Source: Rutstroemia sp. NJR-2017a BVV2 (Eukaryota > Ascomycota > Leotiomycetes > Helotiales > Rutstroemiaceae). Taken from it: a stretch of 64,000 nucleotides of DNA. Numbering within the stretch: the first letter of the stretch is position 1; each line of letters starts with the position of its first letter. The notes under the pieces are model-generated. The model was not told the origin of the DNA. It did not search any database and saw only the letters and a list, made by a program, of their open reading frames with translations. The stretch covers positions 248,001-312,000 of the forward strand of contig NJPS01000058.1 in NCBI GenBank assembly GCA_002946415.1, in the 5' to 3' direction. Shown here one piece after another: positions 35,252 to 47,519 of the stretch. A program made the position numbers and the translations under genes.

Positions 35252-37527
35252 TCACTGTCCTTTCTCCCCACTGCTCTTCCTATTCCCACTTATGCCATCA
35301 CTTTCTTCTCCCACACTTCTCCCACCCTCAACCCTCTGCCCCAAAACATCATGTTCCCTATCCCAGCTCTCCAACTCTGCCAACTTCACCTTAACCAACC
35401 TATGCGTCTTTGCCTGTTCCCCTTCCAAAACCACCAATTCTTGCCTAATCCTATAGCCCCCCCATTTCGGCAATACAAAAATCCAAGCCGCATAATACAG
35501 CCCACAAATCCCCATAATTCCCACCCCCACCGCACAATACGTCGCATACCAAAAACTCACATCTCCACCATACCTCCCCTTCGGCGGGGGATACCACGGC
35601 ATCACCAACAAAAACACATTCACCGCGGCCGAGAAATAGATCGCTATATCCCAGGTCCTAAAATCCGCTTCAGCGTTCACCAAACCAAGCTTCTTGCGAT
35701 TGCGACGGATGAGCAATAACCCGATCGTTAAAGCGAAGAGGAATATATTGCTTGGATAGCTCTGCAAGTCGACGATGAAGTTAAATGCATCGCCTGCGGG
35801 CGGGGCGAGGATCATGAGGATGGTGAGTGCCCATTTGAGGAGGTAGGCAGCGAGGGGTGTGCCGAAGGGACGGGTGGAGGCCCAGATTCGCGGGTAGGGG
35901 AGAACGCCTTGACGGCCGCATTCGCGGATTATGCGGGAGGAGCCGATGATGACGGAGACGATGTTTCCGAAGGCGGAGACGGCGATGAGGAAGTTGAGGG
36001 CGCGGACGGAGTTTTTGGAGCCGAAGACGGTGGTGAAGAAGAGGGAGGCGGCGAGTTGGGTGGAGCTTTTGAGGGTTTGTTTGGGGACTGTCAGGGTTGT
36101 TAGATTTTGGGTTTGAGAGGACTTGAGATGCAAGTGTGGTGCTGAAGAGGAAAAGGAGGAAGAGGGGCAAATGATGGAGTAGGAAGAGGGGCAGTGACTA
36201 ACTTGCAGCGAAATATGCAACATTGCAAAGGATATACAATACCGCTACAACAAGAAGCGACGCCGGTCCTGTGCGTTTGATTGTGCGAATAGGGTTCTGG
36301 CAATGTTCCATCAGTTACCTGCCTCGGATAGTTAAGCAAATTTACCACATACCTTTACTTCAGCAACGACATTGAATGCATTTGTATACCCCGTATAAGC
36401 GAAATTAACCTTAACTAACGCATTGGAAAGACCATATCCATTACTTGTCGTTCCGGAAAATGCGTCGTTGAAGTTGGCACCGGGGTCTTTGACTGATGTA
36501 TGACCACCAAGGACAACGAGACCCGTGATGCTGATTCTGAAAGGGCAAGTTAGTCTTGCCAATATGGCTATGGGAGGAGACTTACAGGACTAGTGTGAGC
36601 AGCTTAATTACTCCAACTACGTTTGAAATTCGGAGGGAATGTTTCGTGCTGAAAATTACCACTGACATGTTGTCAGTTACTTCCATGCCAGTGCCTTGGG
36701 GGTGAATCATCTACTCACGTAAAATAATGAATGTCATACATCCTACAGCCAGACCTTTCTTCTCCCAGTTACTCGGTGTATATCCACCCATTGCAAAAAG
36801 GTAATCCGCCATAACTAGATAATGCCCGAATAATCAGCAACTGAAATATCACACCACATCTCACTATCACTTCCATGAATAACTCCAACTCCTCACACAC
36901 ATAGGACTCACCAATAGCATTACTGCTGCTAAAAGACAGTAGAACCGATTGAACGGCAAAAGTCGTCGGAAGCAAGTATCTCGGTCTTGGATACGCTTGT
37001 TCGAGATAGACGACTTCGGCTCCCGAACGATTAGGGAAGTAGCTAGCTAACTCGGTGTATATTGCGAACTGGCAGCCTGCTATGAGGAGACCGAGTGCCC
37101 AATATATCATAGCGAGACCGACGGACCCGACATTAGTGAGAATACTGGCGGCTGGATTGGGAGAGTCTGGGTTAGTTTATAGGATAGGAGAATCACTGGT
37201 TGATAGGAAAACTCACGGGTAGAGAAGACACCTGTAGTTTAGTGCCAGATTAGTAGATGTTTGAAAGAGAAAGAACGGGGAGATAAATCGTAGATACAGA
37301 CCTGTGCCAATCATCTGTCCTATGTTAAGAAAGACGGTGGTGAGAGAGGTGACCTCGAGTCCAAGAGGAGAGATGTTCTCTACTGGAGCACCGGAAGCTT
37401 CCTGATATGAGGGTTTCGAGCCATTGTCTCCGTATTCATGGACGAACTCAAGTGATCCAAGTTCTTTGACTTCGACTCCAGAGATATTGTGGCGCTCTTC
37501 GACGTGCGAGTTCTTATCATCTGACAT
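35252..37527 (-). CDS. High-affinity methionine permease-like amino acid transporter (Mup1 type)
   Basis: APC-superfamily (LAT branch) permease of the plasma membrane, importing methionine and possibly cysteine by family resemblance. The start at 37527 gives an acidic N-terminal tail, which in yeast Mup1 controls ubiquitin-driven endocytosis. The first helix reads LGLEVTSLTTVFLNIGQMIG, interrupted by an intron just after TG, the substrate-binding unwound region of the family. Further lines are CQFAIYTELASYFPNRSGAE and NFAYTGYTNAFNVVAEVK, continuing into NPIRTIKRTGPASLLVVAVL. The last large exon (to 35252) holds several helices from IVSVIIGSSRIIRECGRQG onward, including YAAWIFVLPKWGGYRIRQEL, followed by a hydrophilic C-terminal tail. 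At least eight small introns. It is convergent with the GMC gene, with about 280 bases between their stops. Confidence 0.85.
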
Positions 37528-38386
37528 GGCGTTGGATAACAGTGTTCAAGTCATAAGAGGGTAATTGATGTTGATGAAGTAAGGTAAGGTGAGGTAAGGT
37601 AAGGTACGAATAGCTTTACTTTTGTGTTCGATCGCTCTTATAACTTTTACCATCGATATGAGACTGAAGGAGAGGAGTATTCAATACGTCTTTCTACAAA
37701 TATTTTGTAGAAAGCTTACACTGATAAGCCGTTTATACCATCCATTCGCATATCTTGCGACATATTGCACCACAAGCAGGAAGTCTTGGTGGATGCACAA
37801 TGTAACGTATGTAGCCATGGCAATGCATGATGCTAGATAACCCATATCATGTTCTCGTCCACAAGGGGTATCATTGGGTGTTTTCAGAAATGCCGAAGCA
37901 TGCCAAAGCTCGTCATACGTTCCCTACATTTCGTTATCCGTCGCGAACGCTCCCTGCAGGACGATACCAACAAGCAGATGATTGGATTGGACAAACTGAT
38001 TTGATTTAAATTTTGTTCAATTCCCACTTGGGCAAGAGTGTGCTCCGAAACTTCTTTATCGTTGTCGACGGTTCTGGAGCTAAGGGTGGTGATCCTTTTC
38101 GACGTGCGGGGGTTCGGCGCACCTTGGCGGGAATTTGCCGTGGGGGTGGTGTGCAGTGTCTCATTAGGAGGACGATAAATGTGAAGAGGATTACCTCAGC
38201 TGTTTGAAGATTGTATCTCCGAAACGACTAGAGCTGGTATCAAATTGGTTCGGTGGTGATTTCGCGTTGAATTCTTGACCACTTAGGTAAGCAGTAAGTG
38301 CACACTATATTGGGAAGTCTGCAACCACGACAGAAGAAATCAATTTAACTCATACATTCACAGGAGATATTATTGTACAAGAAGAT
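37528..38386. other. Intergenic with a short GGTAA repeat
   Basis: Upstream of the permease. A run of GGTAA/GGTGA pentamers occupies about 37579-37606, close to the permease start. No gene is supported in the rest. Confidence 0.45.
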
Positions 38387-39076
38387 CTACAACACGATTT
38401 TGTACGTCTTCCCAAAAGCTGCGAAAACATTAGGAGGCGGTCCACCAAGAACCGACTCTCGGTCAGGGTCTCCTTTCGCCATAGCCGTCCTGTAAGCCGA
38501 TCTGTTTGCAACTCGTTCCATATATGCCAAAATATTGGGATAACCAGAAAGGTCTATAGGTGCGAATACTCGCATACCGGTCAGCGACCAAAAACTCATC
38601 ACATCCGCCGCTGTGAAATCATCCCCCGCCAACCAAGTCGCCTGACCTAGGTTCTGCTCCAGGAGTCCGAGGATTTTCCTCACACCGCCAGCAGCCATCT
38701 GGTAGGCAAGATGGTCGACTCCGAGGCCATAATACGCCGCCCTGAAAAGTCCACTCACGGCCGGTTGCAGATTGGCGTTGGAGAAGTGGAACCAATATAG
38801 GTAATTGGCGTAATTTGGATGAGAAGGAGGCAGGGCAAGTCGTCCTGATCCATACTTTTGGATGATATATTCCACTACAGCGCCGCTTTCACCGAGAGTA
38901 AGATCTCCATCGGTGATAACGGGGGCAGTTCCCATGGCTGTGAGGGACTTGTAGGAGGCGGGAGCGAAGATTGGATCGCGCTTGTAGAGCTTCAGGTCAT
39001 ATTCGATGCCGAGCTCTTCACAGAGCCAGGGAATGCGCTCGGACTGCGAGTCCTGCAGATGATGAACTGTGAGCAT
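38387..39076 (-). CDS. Glutathione S-transferase
   Basis: Cytosolic glutathione transferase, intronless, 229 aa from the ATG at 39076; the frame stays open upstream, but MLTVHHLQDSQSERIPWLCE is the usual fungal start. The N-terminal thioredoxin fold contains SQSERIPWL (with the Ser in the glutathione-activating region), the cis-Pro line MGTAPVITDGDLTLGESGAV and the ES motif that binds the gamma-glutamyl group. The all-helical C-terminal domain includes WLAGDDFTAADVMSFWSL, the N-capping box and hydrophobic staple of GSTs. It resembles yeast Gtt1-type and fungal stress GSTs. Conjugation of electrophiles or peroxidase activity is expected. It is flanked by large spacers, so no cluster assignment is possible. 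Confidence 0.92.
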   Translation of the reverse strand: MLTVHHLQDSQSERIPWLCEELGIEYDLKLYKRDPIFAPASYKSLTAMGTAPVITDGDLTLGESGAVVEYIIQKYGSGRLALPPSHPNYANYLYWFHFSNANLQPAVSGLFRAAYYGLGVDHLAYQMAAGGVRKILGLLEQNLGQATWLAGDDFTAADVMSFWSLTGMRVFAPIDLSGYPNILAYMERVANRSAYRTAMAKGDPDRESVLGGPPPNVFAAFGKTYKIVL

Positions 39077-40531
39077 GATGTTGATGAGAAGAAGAAGACG
39101 CTGTTGATGCGTGTGATTGCAAAACTTACAATGATTCATGACGTTGTTAACGTCTTTATATACTTTATACAAGTGCTGGTCCATTTTTCAACTAGTAGTA
39201 GTAGAAGTCAAATATCTACTTACTTTGGTGTATATTTGTAAGCTTATCCGTGTTTCCGTGTCTAGAATCATTTTCCGTGTCTTCTTTTCCGTGTCTGTTC
39301 TTCGCCTGTGAAATCCAGCTCCGCTTACATAAGCGGACCAAGGACTTCCAGTAACATAATGTGAAGTACCTAGGTAATTGAGATGGACAACAACAAATTG
39401 ATAGAAGACAACAGTAGCTTGAACCACTCGAGTTGAGTTGCTTCGTCTTACTAAATGCAATCAGATTTCGAAATCGGAATAATGCGATACGAAACCACGA
39501 GCACAAGTTGACGGGTGTCATCATTGAGGAACCCAAAGTTTGCCGGTAAATCAAGACTCTTGATCGATGAATCAGAGCAGCTTTTCCTGTCAAAACTTCG
39601 TCGCTATCTGGCCAGCTCGGGCATAGTCAGTCTGGCCAATACCTCTTGATGGTCTTAACTCATCTGTGGGACGTCAGTCGTCTTCGGCAATCTGGGCGGT
39701 TTCAAACGATGTCTTGGAAACTTAGGCTAAGATTTATTCCCATCCACGATCAGAAGCAACAGCAGCAATAGCCCGATTGTTTGTTGAAGCCACTGCTCCT
39801 CACTTTCTACTTATTCACGCCTTGAACGTTGGCTTGGCTGGTAGCTCGGCCATGGTCTCAAGTATGACTCTGGCGGAGCGTTAATGTGATATCCGCCGCG
39901 GTTTCTTGAGGTGCCATAGATCGCTACATTAGCTACAGGTAGATGTCGGGCTGTTGCTGCGTATATTCTACCCATGAGAACTCTTTTAGGTCAAATGAAG
40001 TGATGATCTGGATGGTCCTGCGCCCAGCCTCTTAAAAGATTTAAAGACCCGTTTTCCTGCTATTGTTTTCATGGCGGTCGTTCATGCTGGACCCTATTCG
40101 TTGCGCATAATAGACAGGAGACATATTGCAGATGTGTAGAGATGTAGAATTTCGCCTGTGCCTCGTTTTCCAAAGATAATTAGGATAATGAAGCTGACCA
40201 TGTCCCAAGATGAAAATAGTTGGTAGGCGTATTTCCACAGCTCCACTTCGCAGAAAATGGGACCGAACTACCAAATTCGAGGAAAAAGAAGAAGATAAAA
40301 GCAAGAAACCTGGCCGAATCATATTCATTCAACGTGTATAATGAAATAAATTAGCTGGGAGTCGAACTTGTCCCTCCCATATGGTTGGTGTTTGGCGATG
40401 CGTTTCCCCGCTATGGAGCACGCGAAAGCGCCAAAGGTGTCGCGAGGGCATTTTGCTGTGCCGCTTCTTGGGAATTCTTCCTCAAACTACCTCATATTTG
40501 CCTTTTCGGCCCGAGATACGGTCCAAATCCG
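39077..40531. other. Intergenic, about 1.45 kb
   Basis: Divergent spacer between the GST and the Zn2Cys6 gene. TTCCGTGT occurs four times at 39250-39298, probably in the 5' untranslated region of the GST. A frame open from 40385 runs into the transcription factor and may represent a longer N-terminus. Confidence 0.45.
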
Positions 40532-42956
40532 ATGCCGATCAATACTGGGCGGCCACGAACGGCCTGCAGTACATGTAAAATCCAGAAAGTAGTAATTCCG
40601 GACAACAATTTGCTACGGTTTATTGATGCTGACGATTCTCAGATACGCTGCACACGCGAGCAGCCAATGTGTAAGCGCTGCGTAAGATTGCGACACGCCT
40701 GTACATATGAAAGTGCTTCATTCATCAGACGAAAAAAATCTAAGACGTCGCGTGCGGTGAATATAGAAGCAAGCCGTTCACCACCGGTCACAGAAAATCA
40801 GGAAGAGGAAATAGTTGCTGAAAATGGTGCGAAGAAAGGTAGCCGTGATCTCCCTTCGGGCTCCAATATTCTCATTGACCGCCCGCGAGAAAACTATTAC
40901 GTTGGAATATCGGAGCCCTTACTCTTGACCCTTGTGGATGTCTACTTTGAGAATGTGTATCAGTCAGACCTGTTGCTGCACAAGCGTATGTTCCTCAAAT
41001 CGCTGGCAGAAGGCACAGCGCGTGAGCATGTGATTCTGAGTATATGCGCGTTTGCCGCAAAGTATGGGCTCATGTAACATCTTTTCGCTGCCACTATTAA
41101 CCATATAATTAGTTTCTATCGCGACAAAAATGGCGAAGCCACCTTGAAGGACCACGGTTTCATGACCACTTGGGCTAAGAGGGCAGGGAAGCTGGTGTTT
41201 CTAGAGGCGGAAGATCTCAACGAGAAAAACATCGTCACATTCTGTAATCTGGCTTTGTTTTGGCACGGACAGGGCGCATGGAGATTAAGTCATCTCCATA
41301 AAGGTACGATAGAGCTGACATCCGCTCGAGCGAACGCACATTGATTTGATGTCAGGAAATGCCTGTCAATTGGTCTCCCTAACAGGATTCGTCTCGGAAG
41401 CATGGCGGCAAGGCGATTCATGGGAAATCGAGCTACGGCGTCGTCGTGTTTGGGCTTGTTATCTTCTACATTGCTATAGTCCTGAAGCACTGTCGCACTT
41501 CCAATCTTTCGCGGACATGGAAAGATTGCCTCTTCCATGTCCTGAGAGAGAGTTTAGTTCTGGCAATTTGACGACACGGGGGATATGCTTGAGTTCTGAC
41601 CAAAGTAATGGGGGAGTATTCTCTGAAGTAATTAGAGCTCTAACCTTCTGGTGAGAGATTCTACGATTTGTGTCTGACGTTATGGGTATTAACTACTCAT
41701 GCAGGTCTTCCGTCGTGGCCCTCACGAAAGGTAACGAGTCCGCTGTTAACGATGAAAAGATAAGGGCAATTTGCGAACTCGACGAGAAAATATCAAGTTG
41801 GTGGCATGGAATTGGAGGTGATCTGAACTCGACGCCGTCGAACATGGCTAAAGTTCCATACAGTGAACTTCCAAAAGTTCTGCTCGTTAACATTGTCTAT
41901 CATCAGTGTCTCTGCGCTCTTCATGCATCGATCGTACCGCTTTTTTGTTTGACCTCGGGTGATGGAAGCTGGTCTTCCCAACGACAAATATCTGCCCAGG
42001 TAGCTTACGAGCATGCTTCCTTAGCATCTGACCTGATTGCCATCTCGGTATCGACATTCCCAAGACTTGGCGCAATGCCGAGCTTCATTGCCTATGCAGC
42101 ATACTGTGCTTGTGCAATCCAAATTCCCTTCGTTTCGTGCTCAAACGTGATTGTGAGGGAGAGTGCAGTGGCCAAACTTGCAGCAAATGTCAAAATGATC
42201 GAAATCATGGCAAATTACTGGAAATTCCCAGCTCTACTGGTATGCGGAACTATTCTCACTCATGGTTGTATTCACTGACAACCTTCTGTGCCAGAAAGTT
42301 TGGATTCAGTGTTTGTTGCGTGCTCACAAGAAACATGGGATGGTGCTTGAAAATGAGCCTAAGTATCTCAATGCTAGGAAGTTGACTGATATCGGGATGG
42401 TCACAACTTATGCTCGCACGTCTATCTTGGAGTTCACTGGAATTCTCCGGTCGGGAAATGGTGGGTATGCGAAAACTGGAGAGGAGAACATCCATCTTGG
42501 AATCGATGAAGAGGACTGCATAGCTGAACCGCAGTCGCACACGGCGTCCGAGACTATCCGCGATGGTAAGATTGTATGAAGCGTTGAATATGAAATCGAG
42601 ACTGATTTCATACAGGCGATTCTACGCAGCTTCCTGACCAAAACATCGCCCAGGGCTCCACTCGAATAACTCAGCCGTCTCTGGATACCACAGCACTACC
42701 TCCACCGAATCATAATGAAGAGCCCCATCTGCCCCTTGAAGAAATTCCTTGTTTACCATCAGATGAGAATCTAAACTTCCTCAGTACTGACGACCAATCA
42801 CTTGACATATTCTACCCGTTCGACGACCCAGAAATGCTGAACGTTTTCCCAGACGGTGAAATCCCCGACTTCTCACAATTTGAAACAGAATGGTTCGATA
42901 TGGACTGGTTCTTAACAAATAATGACGATAACTATTCCATGCAAAATACAGATTAA
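40532..42956 (+). CDS. Zn2Cys6 fungal transcription factor
   Basis: Nuclear DNA-binding regulator. From the ATG at 40532 the zinc cluster begins at once: RPRTACSTCKIQK, a 53-bp intron splitting the cluster, then IRCTREQPMCKRCVRLRHAC. This gives the six cysteines in the canonical C-x2-C-x6-C...C-x2-C-x6-C order. A basic linker (RRKKSKTSR) follows. The middle homology (fungal_trans) domain spans several exons with LLTLVDVYFENVYQSDLLLH, WGKR-like AWRLSHLH, and RRRRVWACYLLHCYSPEALS. The C-terminus is acidic (EIPDFSQFETEWFDMDWFL), resembling an activation domain. An open frame allows 49 additional N-terminal residues. There are about seven exons. It is next to an alpha/beta hydrolase in the same direction. 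Target genes cannot be inferred. Confidence 0.88.
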
Positions 42957-43707
42957 CCATGGGCCACTGGAGTTCATCGAATTGAGATCTCGTTTTCGTG
43001 CGAAGACCTTGTGGGATCTTGTATCGGCGAACATATTTAGCATGTAAATTGAAAGCGCTATTGATATACTTGCAACCCGTCAGAAGCTGTGGAACCCCAA
43101 GCTGACCGTTCACGTGAAGTGGCTTTATCCTGACGCATTTGGGAGGATGATTTGTAAAGACCTGCAGAAGAGCGTGGAGATGAGGGGTTAAGTCCGCGGG
43201 GTTAAAAGTGGGCGTGTTTTGAGGAGCCGGAAGGGACATCGAAAAATCTATACATTCATAAAATCCCGCCCAGATTTTATTTGTGTATGGCCAGAAGTAT
43301 TCGAGTACTACCTGTCGGATGAGACTCAATGAACTACGGGAGTAACTCCAGGGATCATTCGATTGTGCGGCGCAGGCCTACGTGGGGGCATTCAGAGATT
43401 TAGCTAGTTTCATGTACGGAAAGGCAGGTCTATTTAATGGCCACTTCCAACCCGTAGCTTAAAGGAATCTGACTTAATCGAACACTGCATTTAATCACCT
43501 ATTTGATGATTGTGATGCTTAGTTCAATCTAGTCAACCCACAGTACCTTTGCGCCGTTATCCCCACATCAAAAGTCATTATCATTACAGTATCGCATTTT
43601 CAACGTCGTAATCTATCCACTGAACCTCTTCCCGAAGTTGACCCGACTGACATTCTACATCACCACTCTCAGCCTCCTATTCTAAAACACCATACCAAGA
43701 GTTCGAA
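42957..43707. other. Intergenic
   Basis: Spacer between the regulator and the hydrolase. A minus-strand open frame (42781-43329) overlaps the regulator's 3' end and has no recognised domain. Confidence 0.4.
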
Positions 43708-44748
43708 ATGGCTGATCAAAAGTTCCCGCACTTCCATGTTCTCAGCACCCCCTACAAAACCATCGAGGGTCTTGAAATCCCCGCCCATATCCTGATCCCC
43801 AAATCCATCGCCGACAAACCCGGTAAATATCCCGTGCTCGTCAGATTCCATGGCGGCTTCTTGGTACGTTTTGCATACCCCAAATCCCATCTATGAATCT
43901 CCGTCCCTAACACCTAATAGGTAACTGGCGCGGCCCTCTTCTCCGACTGGCTTGCTCCCTGGTCCGTCAACCTCGTCCTCTCCACGCCATCCATCCTCGT
44001 CATGCCCGACTACCGGCTCCTCCCCGAAGCCAGCGGTCTCGAGATCCTGACCGATATACAAGACTTCTGGTCCTGGCTTCTGTCCCCGACTAACGGTCTC
44101 TCATCGTATCTCTCTTCTTCTCCCTACTCCGGCGTCCAGCTCGACCTTGCGAAAATCGGCACAATCGGCGACAGTGCAGGCGGCTTCCTCACTATCTGGA
44201 GCTCCCTTTCCCAAGGTAAAGATGTGGTAAAAGCAGCAGTTGCTTCGTATCCGATGATTGATCTCAGAGGGAAATGGTATGCTGAGAAGGATGAGAGGAA
44301 GAAGCCGTTTGGAGCGGAGATGGTTGGAGCGGAGATCATCCAGAAGTATGAGAGCGGGAAATGGGTGGTTGCTGCGACGCCGATGGACAGGGTGGCTTTG
44401 GCGGTGGCTTTGGTGCAGTGGGGGAAGTGGAGAGAAGTTTATGAGCGGGATGGTGCGGGGAAGGATGGGTTGAAGTTGTTTTTGGAGGATTTGATGGAGG
44501 GGAGAGGAAAGGGAGAGGTGGGGTGGTTGTTTTCGTTTCATGGGACGGGCGATTCTGCGGTGCCGTGGGAGGAGACGAGGGACTTGGTTGGGAGGTGGGA
44601 GGAGAAGTTTGGTGGGGATTCGGTGAAGGGGGTTTGGAAGGAAGGATTGGAGCATGGGTTTGATAATAGTGTGGATGAGGAGTCTGAGGAGGGCAAGTGG
44701 TTGAAGGACGGGTTGGTTAGATTCAAGAAGGAGTGGTTAGGAAATTAG
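43708..44748 (+). CDS. Alpha/beta hydrolase (carboxylesterase, HSL/abhydrolase-3 type)
   Basis: Serine hydrolase, 327 aa from two exons (43708-43863 and 43921-44748; 57-bp intron). The oxyanion-hole segment is VLVRFHGGFLVTGA, spanning the intron. VMPDYRLLPEA is the DYRLxPE line of hormone-sensitive-lipase-like esterases. The nucleophile elbow is GDSAGG, the acid is probably the Asp of FHGTGDSAVPWEE, and the base is the His of LEHGFDN. There is no signal peptide, so it is cytosolic. Similar proteins occur in fungal secondary-metabolite clusters and as general esterases; the substrate is unknown. The second half is unusually rich in GGA/GTG-type purine codons compared with its neighbours. Confidence 0.9.
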
Positions 44749-45103
44749 GTGATGTGTGATAAAAAAGATCAGAAGATCTGCTCATTATTAAGTGGGATGG
44801 TAGAAGAAGAATTAGACTTAATATCATCTGTCAATATGGGTCGACAGTAAGCGTTGCTTTATGAAGCTTTTGACCTGGGGATATTATGAAACTTGAGCTG
44901 TTAAGAAGATTGCAAATGGCGCATGTAGGATAGGCTGGTCATACAAGTGTCCCTATGGATCCTCTGTTCACAGCATTTGCTTGCGAATACCTGGGAATCT
45001 TTGGACGACGAATTCCCTCTCGGATCAAGATCGGGATAGAATGGTGCGTGAAAAAAAGACTTGAACGGAGAAGCAGATCGATACTTCTACCATTGGAATA
45101 TTT
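44749..45103. other. Intergenic, convergent
   Basis: 355 bp between the stops of the hydrolase and the GH18 gene. No gene or clear element. Confidence 0.4.
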
Positions 45104-46197
45104 TTATTCATCTTCATCTAAAAGTCCATCGGAGAAATACTCGAAGTCACCAGGGACAGTAGCTTCTCCTACAATCTTCTCATCCACATCTCTACTAATA
45201 ACCGGCGTTTGTTTTTCTTCTAGCACACTTGCAACCGGTTGTACATTCACGATCCCACCTCTAAGATGCTTCGTCATAAACGCCGCCCACTCCCATGGTC
45301 TATCTCTCTCCCCCGGCAACGAATTAAAATACTCCCAACCCATGACTCCCCCAAACCCCGGATATCTGTCCTTGAGCGTAAGCAGGACCTCCTGTAGCAG
45401 ATTGAGATCTACATAACCGCTTCCGTTCCCCGGGTTCGTAACCATACCCGCCACAATTTTCTGCGCGGGCCAGCCCCTCATCATCATAAAATCATAGCCC
45501 CTCGTAGAAGACATATCTCCCCACCCGCAATAAAACTGGGTATTATACCACGCAATACTACTTCCGCGCATCACTTCCAATGCCTCGTAGTTGAACCCGC
45601 TGAGATTATGTTCTTCCTTCTCCGATATCAGGGCCGCAGCGACGGGGGCCAGGGTTATAAGGAAGGAGGAACCAAAGTCGGCTTTCAGGCGGTCGATAAG
45701 TCGGATTATGCCGGCGAGCGACATCTTTTCTTCGACATCGAGATCGAGTCCGTCGAGAGCGCGTTCCCGGACCAAGTTGCGTAGGGGGATGTAGTATGCT
45801 TCGAATGTGGCTTCGTCTTTGTCGAGGCGGGTGAAGGAGCCTTTGGCGGCGCCGCCCAGCATACCTAGGACCTTGATACCGGAAGCTTGGAGAATGCGGA
45901 GCTCGGCCCAGATGGTAGTATGCCGTTCATGGTGAGGAGTGTGGTCGTTCTATCGTTCAGTGATCAATCAGTACCTGTATATTGACGTCTGATGTATTAA
46001 GACAAGTGTCGCAAACGAACCAGAGTTATATTCCCGGGCGGATCATTGAGATGGATCGCCGCGACATTTACATGCGTCACCGCGATGTTTGGCTGGGTGA
46101 TGATGGGTAAGATCGAACATGGCCTGCCATCGGGATGGTGCAGTGTTTGGTAGTATACCACGATTCGTGGGGTGGGAGACGCAGGTATAGGAGGCAT
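45104..46197 (-). CDS. GH18 family glycoside hydrolase (chitinase or endo-beta-N-acetylglucosaminidase)
   Basis: Two exons (46197-46021 and 45949-45104) encode 340 aa. The family 18 barrel starts with TPRIVVYYQTLHHPDG. Strand 4 has the catalytic signature LDGLDLDVEE (D-G-x-D-x-D-x-E), where the Glu is the acid/base. Also seen are KVLGMLGGAAKGSF (the SxGG-like strand 3 in modified form), QFYCGWGDMS and GGVMGWEYFNS. There is no signal peptide from the chosen start and no chitin-binding module, so an intracellular or non-classically exported enzyme is possible. The short single-domain form and the YNTQFYCGWG line resemble fungal Endo-T/ENGase-like proteins, which hydrolyse the chitobiose core of N-glycans, but chitinase remains open. 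An upstream ATG at 46359 is in frame but adds an unlikely leader. Confidence 0.85.
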
Positions 46198-46861
46198 TGA
46201 TGGAGGGGTCGTTGCGCGGGTTCGGTGTCGATGAGTTGCTATGGGGTTGGTTTTAGGCTGAGAGTCGCTAACGGAACCCTGCTGGTTCCTCTCACATTTT
46301 AAACCGCAACTGGACTGGTTCCTTCCCATCACGTAGCACGCACGAATTGCGGACAGCATATGCAGAGAACTAACTTTCGCCTACCCCCTTTGTAATACAG
46401 TAAGATCCTGCAAGCTCCAGATGCAGTTTCTCTTGGCTCGTTAAGCCCGGCAATTTCGACGTCAACGCTATACGGTATACAAATGAGCCTATGTTTCTTG
46501 TCACTAACGTTTAGGAGACGAATCGAGAGTACAAAGGCATTCAGGATACGCTTTTGCTCTCATTTTGAGTAGAAGTCAAAGTATAGGAATTTGGCCTGTC
46601 ACCCTTAGCGTCTTCATTCAGGCTTCCCTTTTAGCTAAAACGCAAAAACTGATCGAGGGAGCTGTTGGTTGACACCTCAGCCGTGGCACCAGAATGACTC
46701 AAAGTCCAGTGTTGATTCAGTGCGGTTGTTCAGGTAAGCCTGATTCAACTAAACTGCAGGGCTGGGTGGTAATTAAAAAAGACCTAATCTCCTGGACTAC
46801 ATAGATCTAACTAATCCTATTGAATGCCCTCTTCTAGGGCCATACCTCTAATTAGTCGTTT

Positions 46862-46945
46862 CCTGTAGTCTATCCTGTAGTCTTCACTGTAGTCTCCCCG
46901 TATTTTCTCTCGTAGTAGTCTCTCTTGTAGTGTCTTCCGTGAATC
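46862..46945. repeat. Short GTAGTCT direct repeats
   Basis: TGTAGTCT or GTAGTCT occurs at least four times with irregular 5-15 base spacers. Confidence 0.55.
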
Positions 46946-47013
46946 TCATTCCGGAAGGAGCTCCCCTTCTGGTTTTCAACCGTTTCTATGCATATCTCAA
47001 TAAGTGGGTACTG

Positions 47014-47034
47014 TTGGTTAGACTGACTAACCAA
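47014..47034. repeat. Perfect inverted repeat (8-bp stem, 5-bp loop)
   Basis: TTGGTTAG, loop ACTGA, CTAACCAA. It lies in a gene-free stretch. It could be a footprint of a small element or chance. Confidence 0.5.
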
Positions 47035-47519
47035 TTTTCTACGTGAGATTCAGCTCTTTAATCTGCAAGAAAGGACTGACAAACCTGGTCATAACGATCA
47101 GAAGACTTTTTGCGCAAGTACTTCCATGGTTGTCCTCTAATCTCCATCTCACAGTTCAAGATATTTCCATCTCCATAAAACCACAACAGCGAGTAAACTG
47201 GCTGCGACCTAAAGATTATTCCTGTACCTCAATGGCACTGCAAGTGGGTGATCAAAGCCTGGAGACTGGCAGACAGCCCTAAAACTGAGGGTCTCCAACA
47301 TGAGAGGGAACTTGTTAGCAGCTAGCGGTGGAAACACTGAAAAGCAAAACACACGAGAGAACACTATTGGAAATTTGGAATAAAGTCAAAGGTTTGATTC
47401 TACCTGGAAATATACAGTGGCTCATCATAGGATTTCATCAGCATCTTGGCGACCTTAGCTAGGCAACAGTCGCGATGTGAAGAAATATAACCCTAAGAAG
47501 CTAAAAGAGAATATCCAGA

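Noticed and set aside
40340..40375. tRNA B-box-like GTTCGACTCCC on the minus strand
   Set aside because: The T-stem does not pair and no acceptor stem or A-box lies at the right distance.
42781..43329. Minus-strand open frame of 182 codons overlapping the 3' end of the Zn2Cys6 gene
   Set aside because: Half of it is antisense to a well-supported exon. No domain, no splice signals and no signal peptide are visible.
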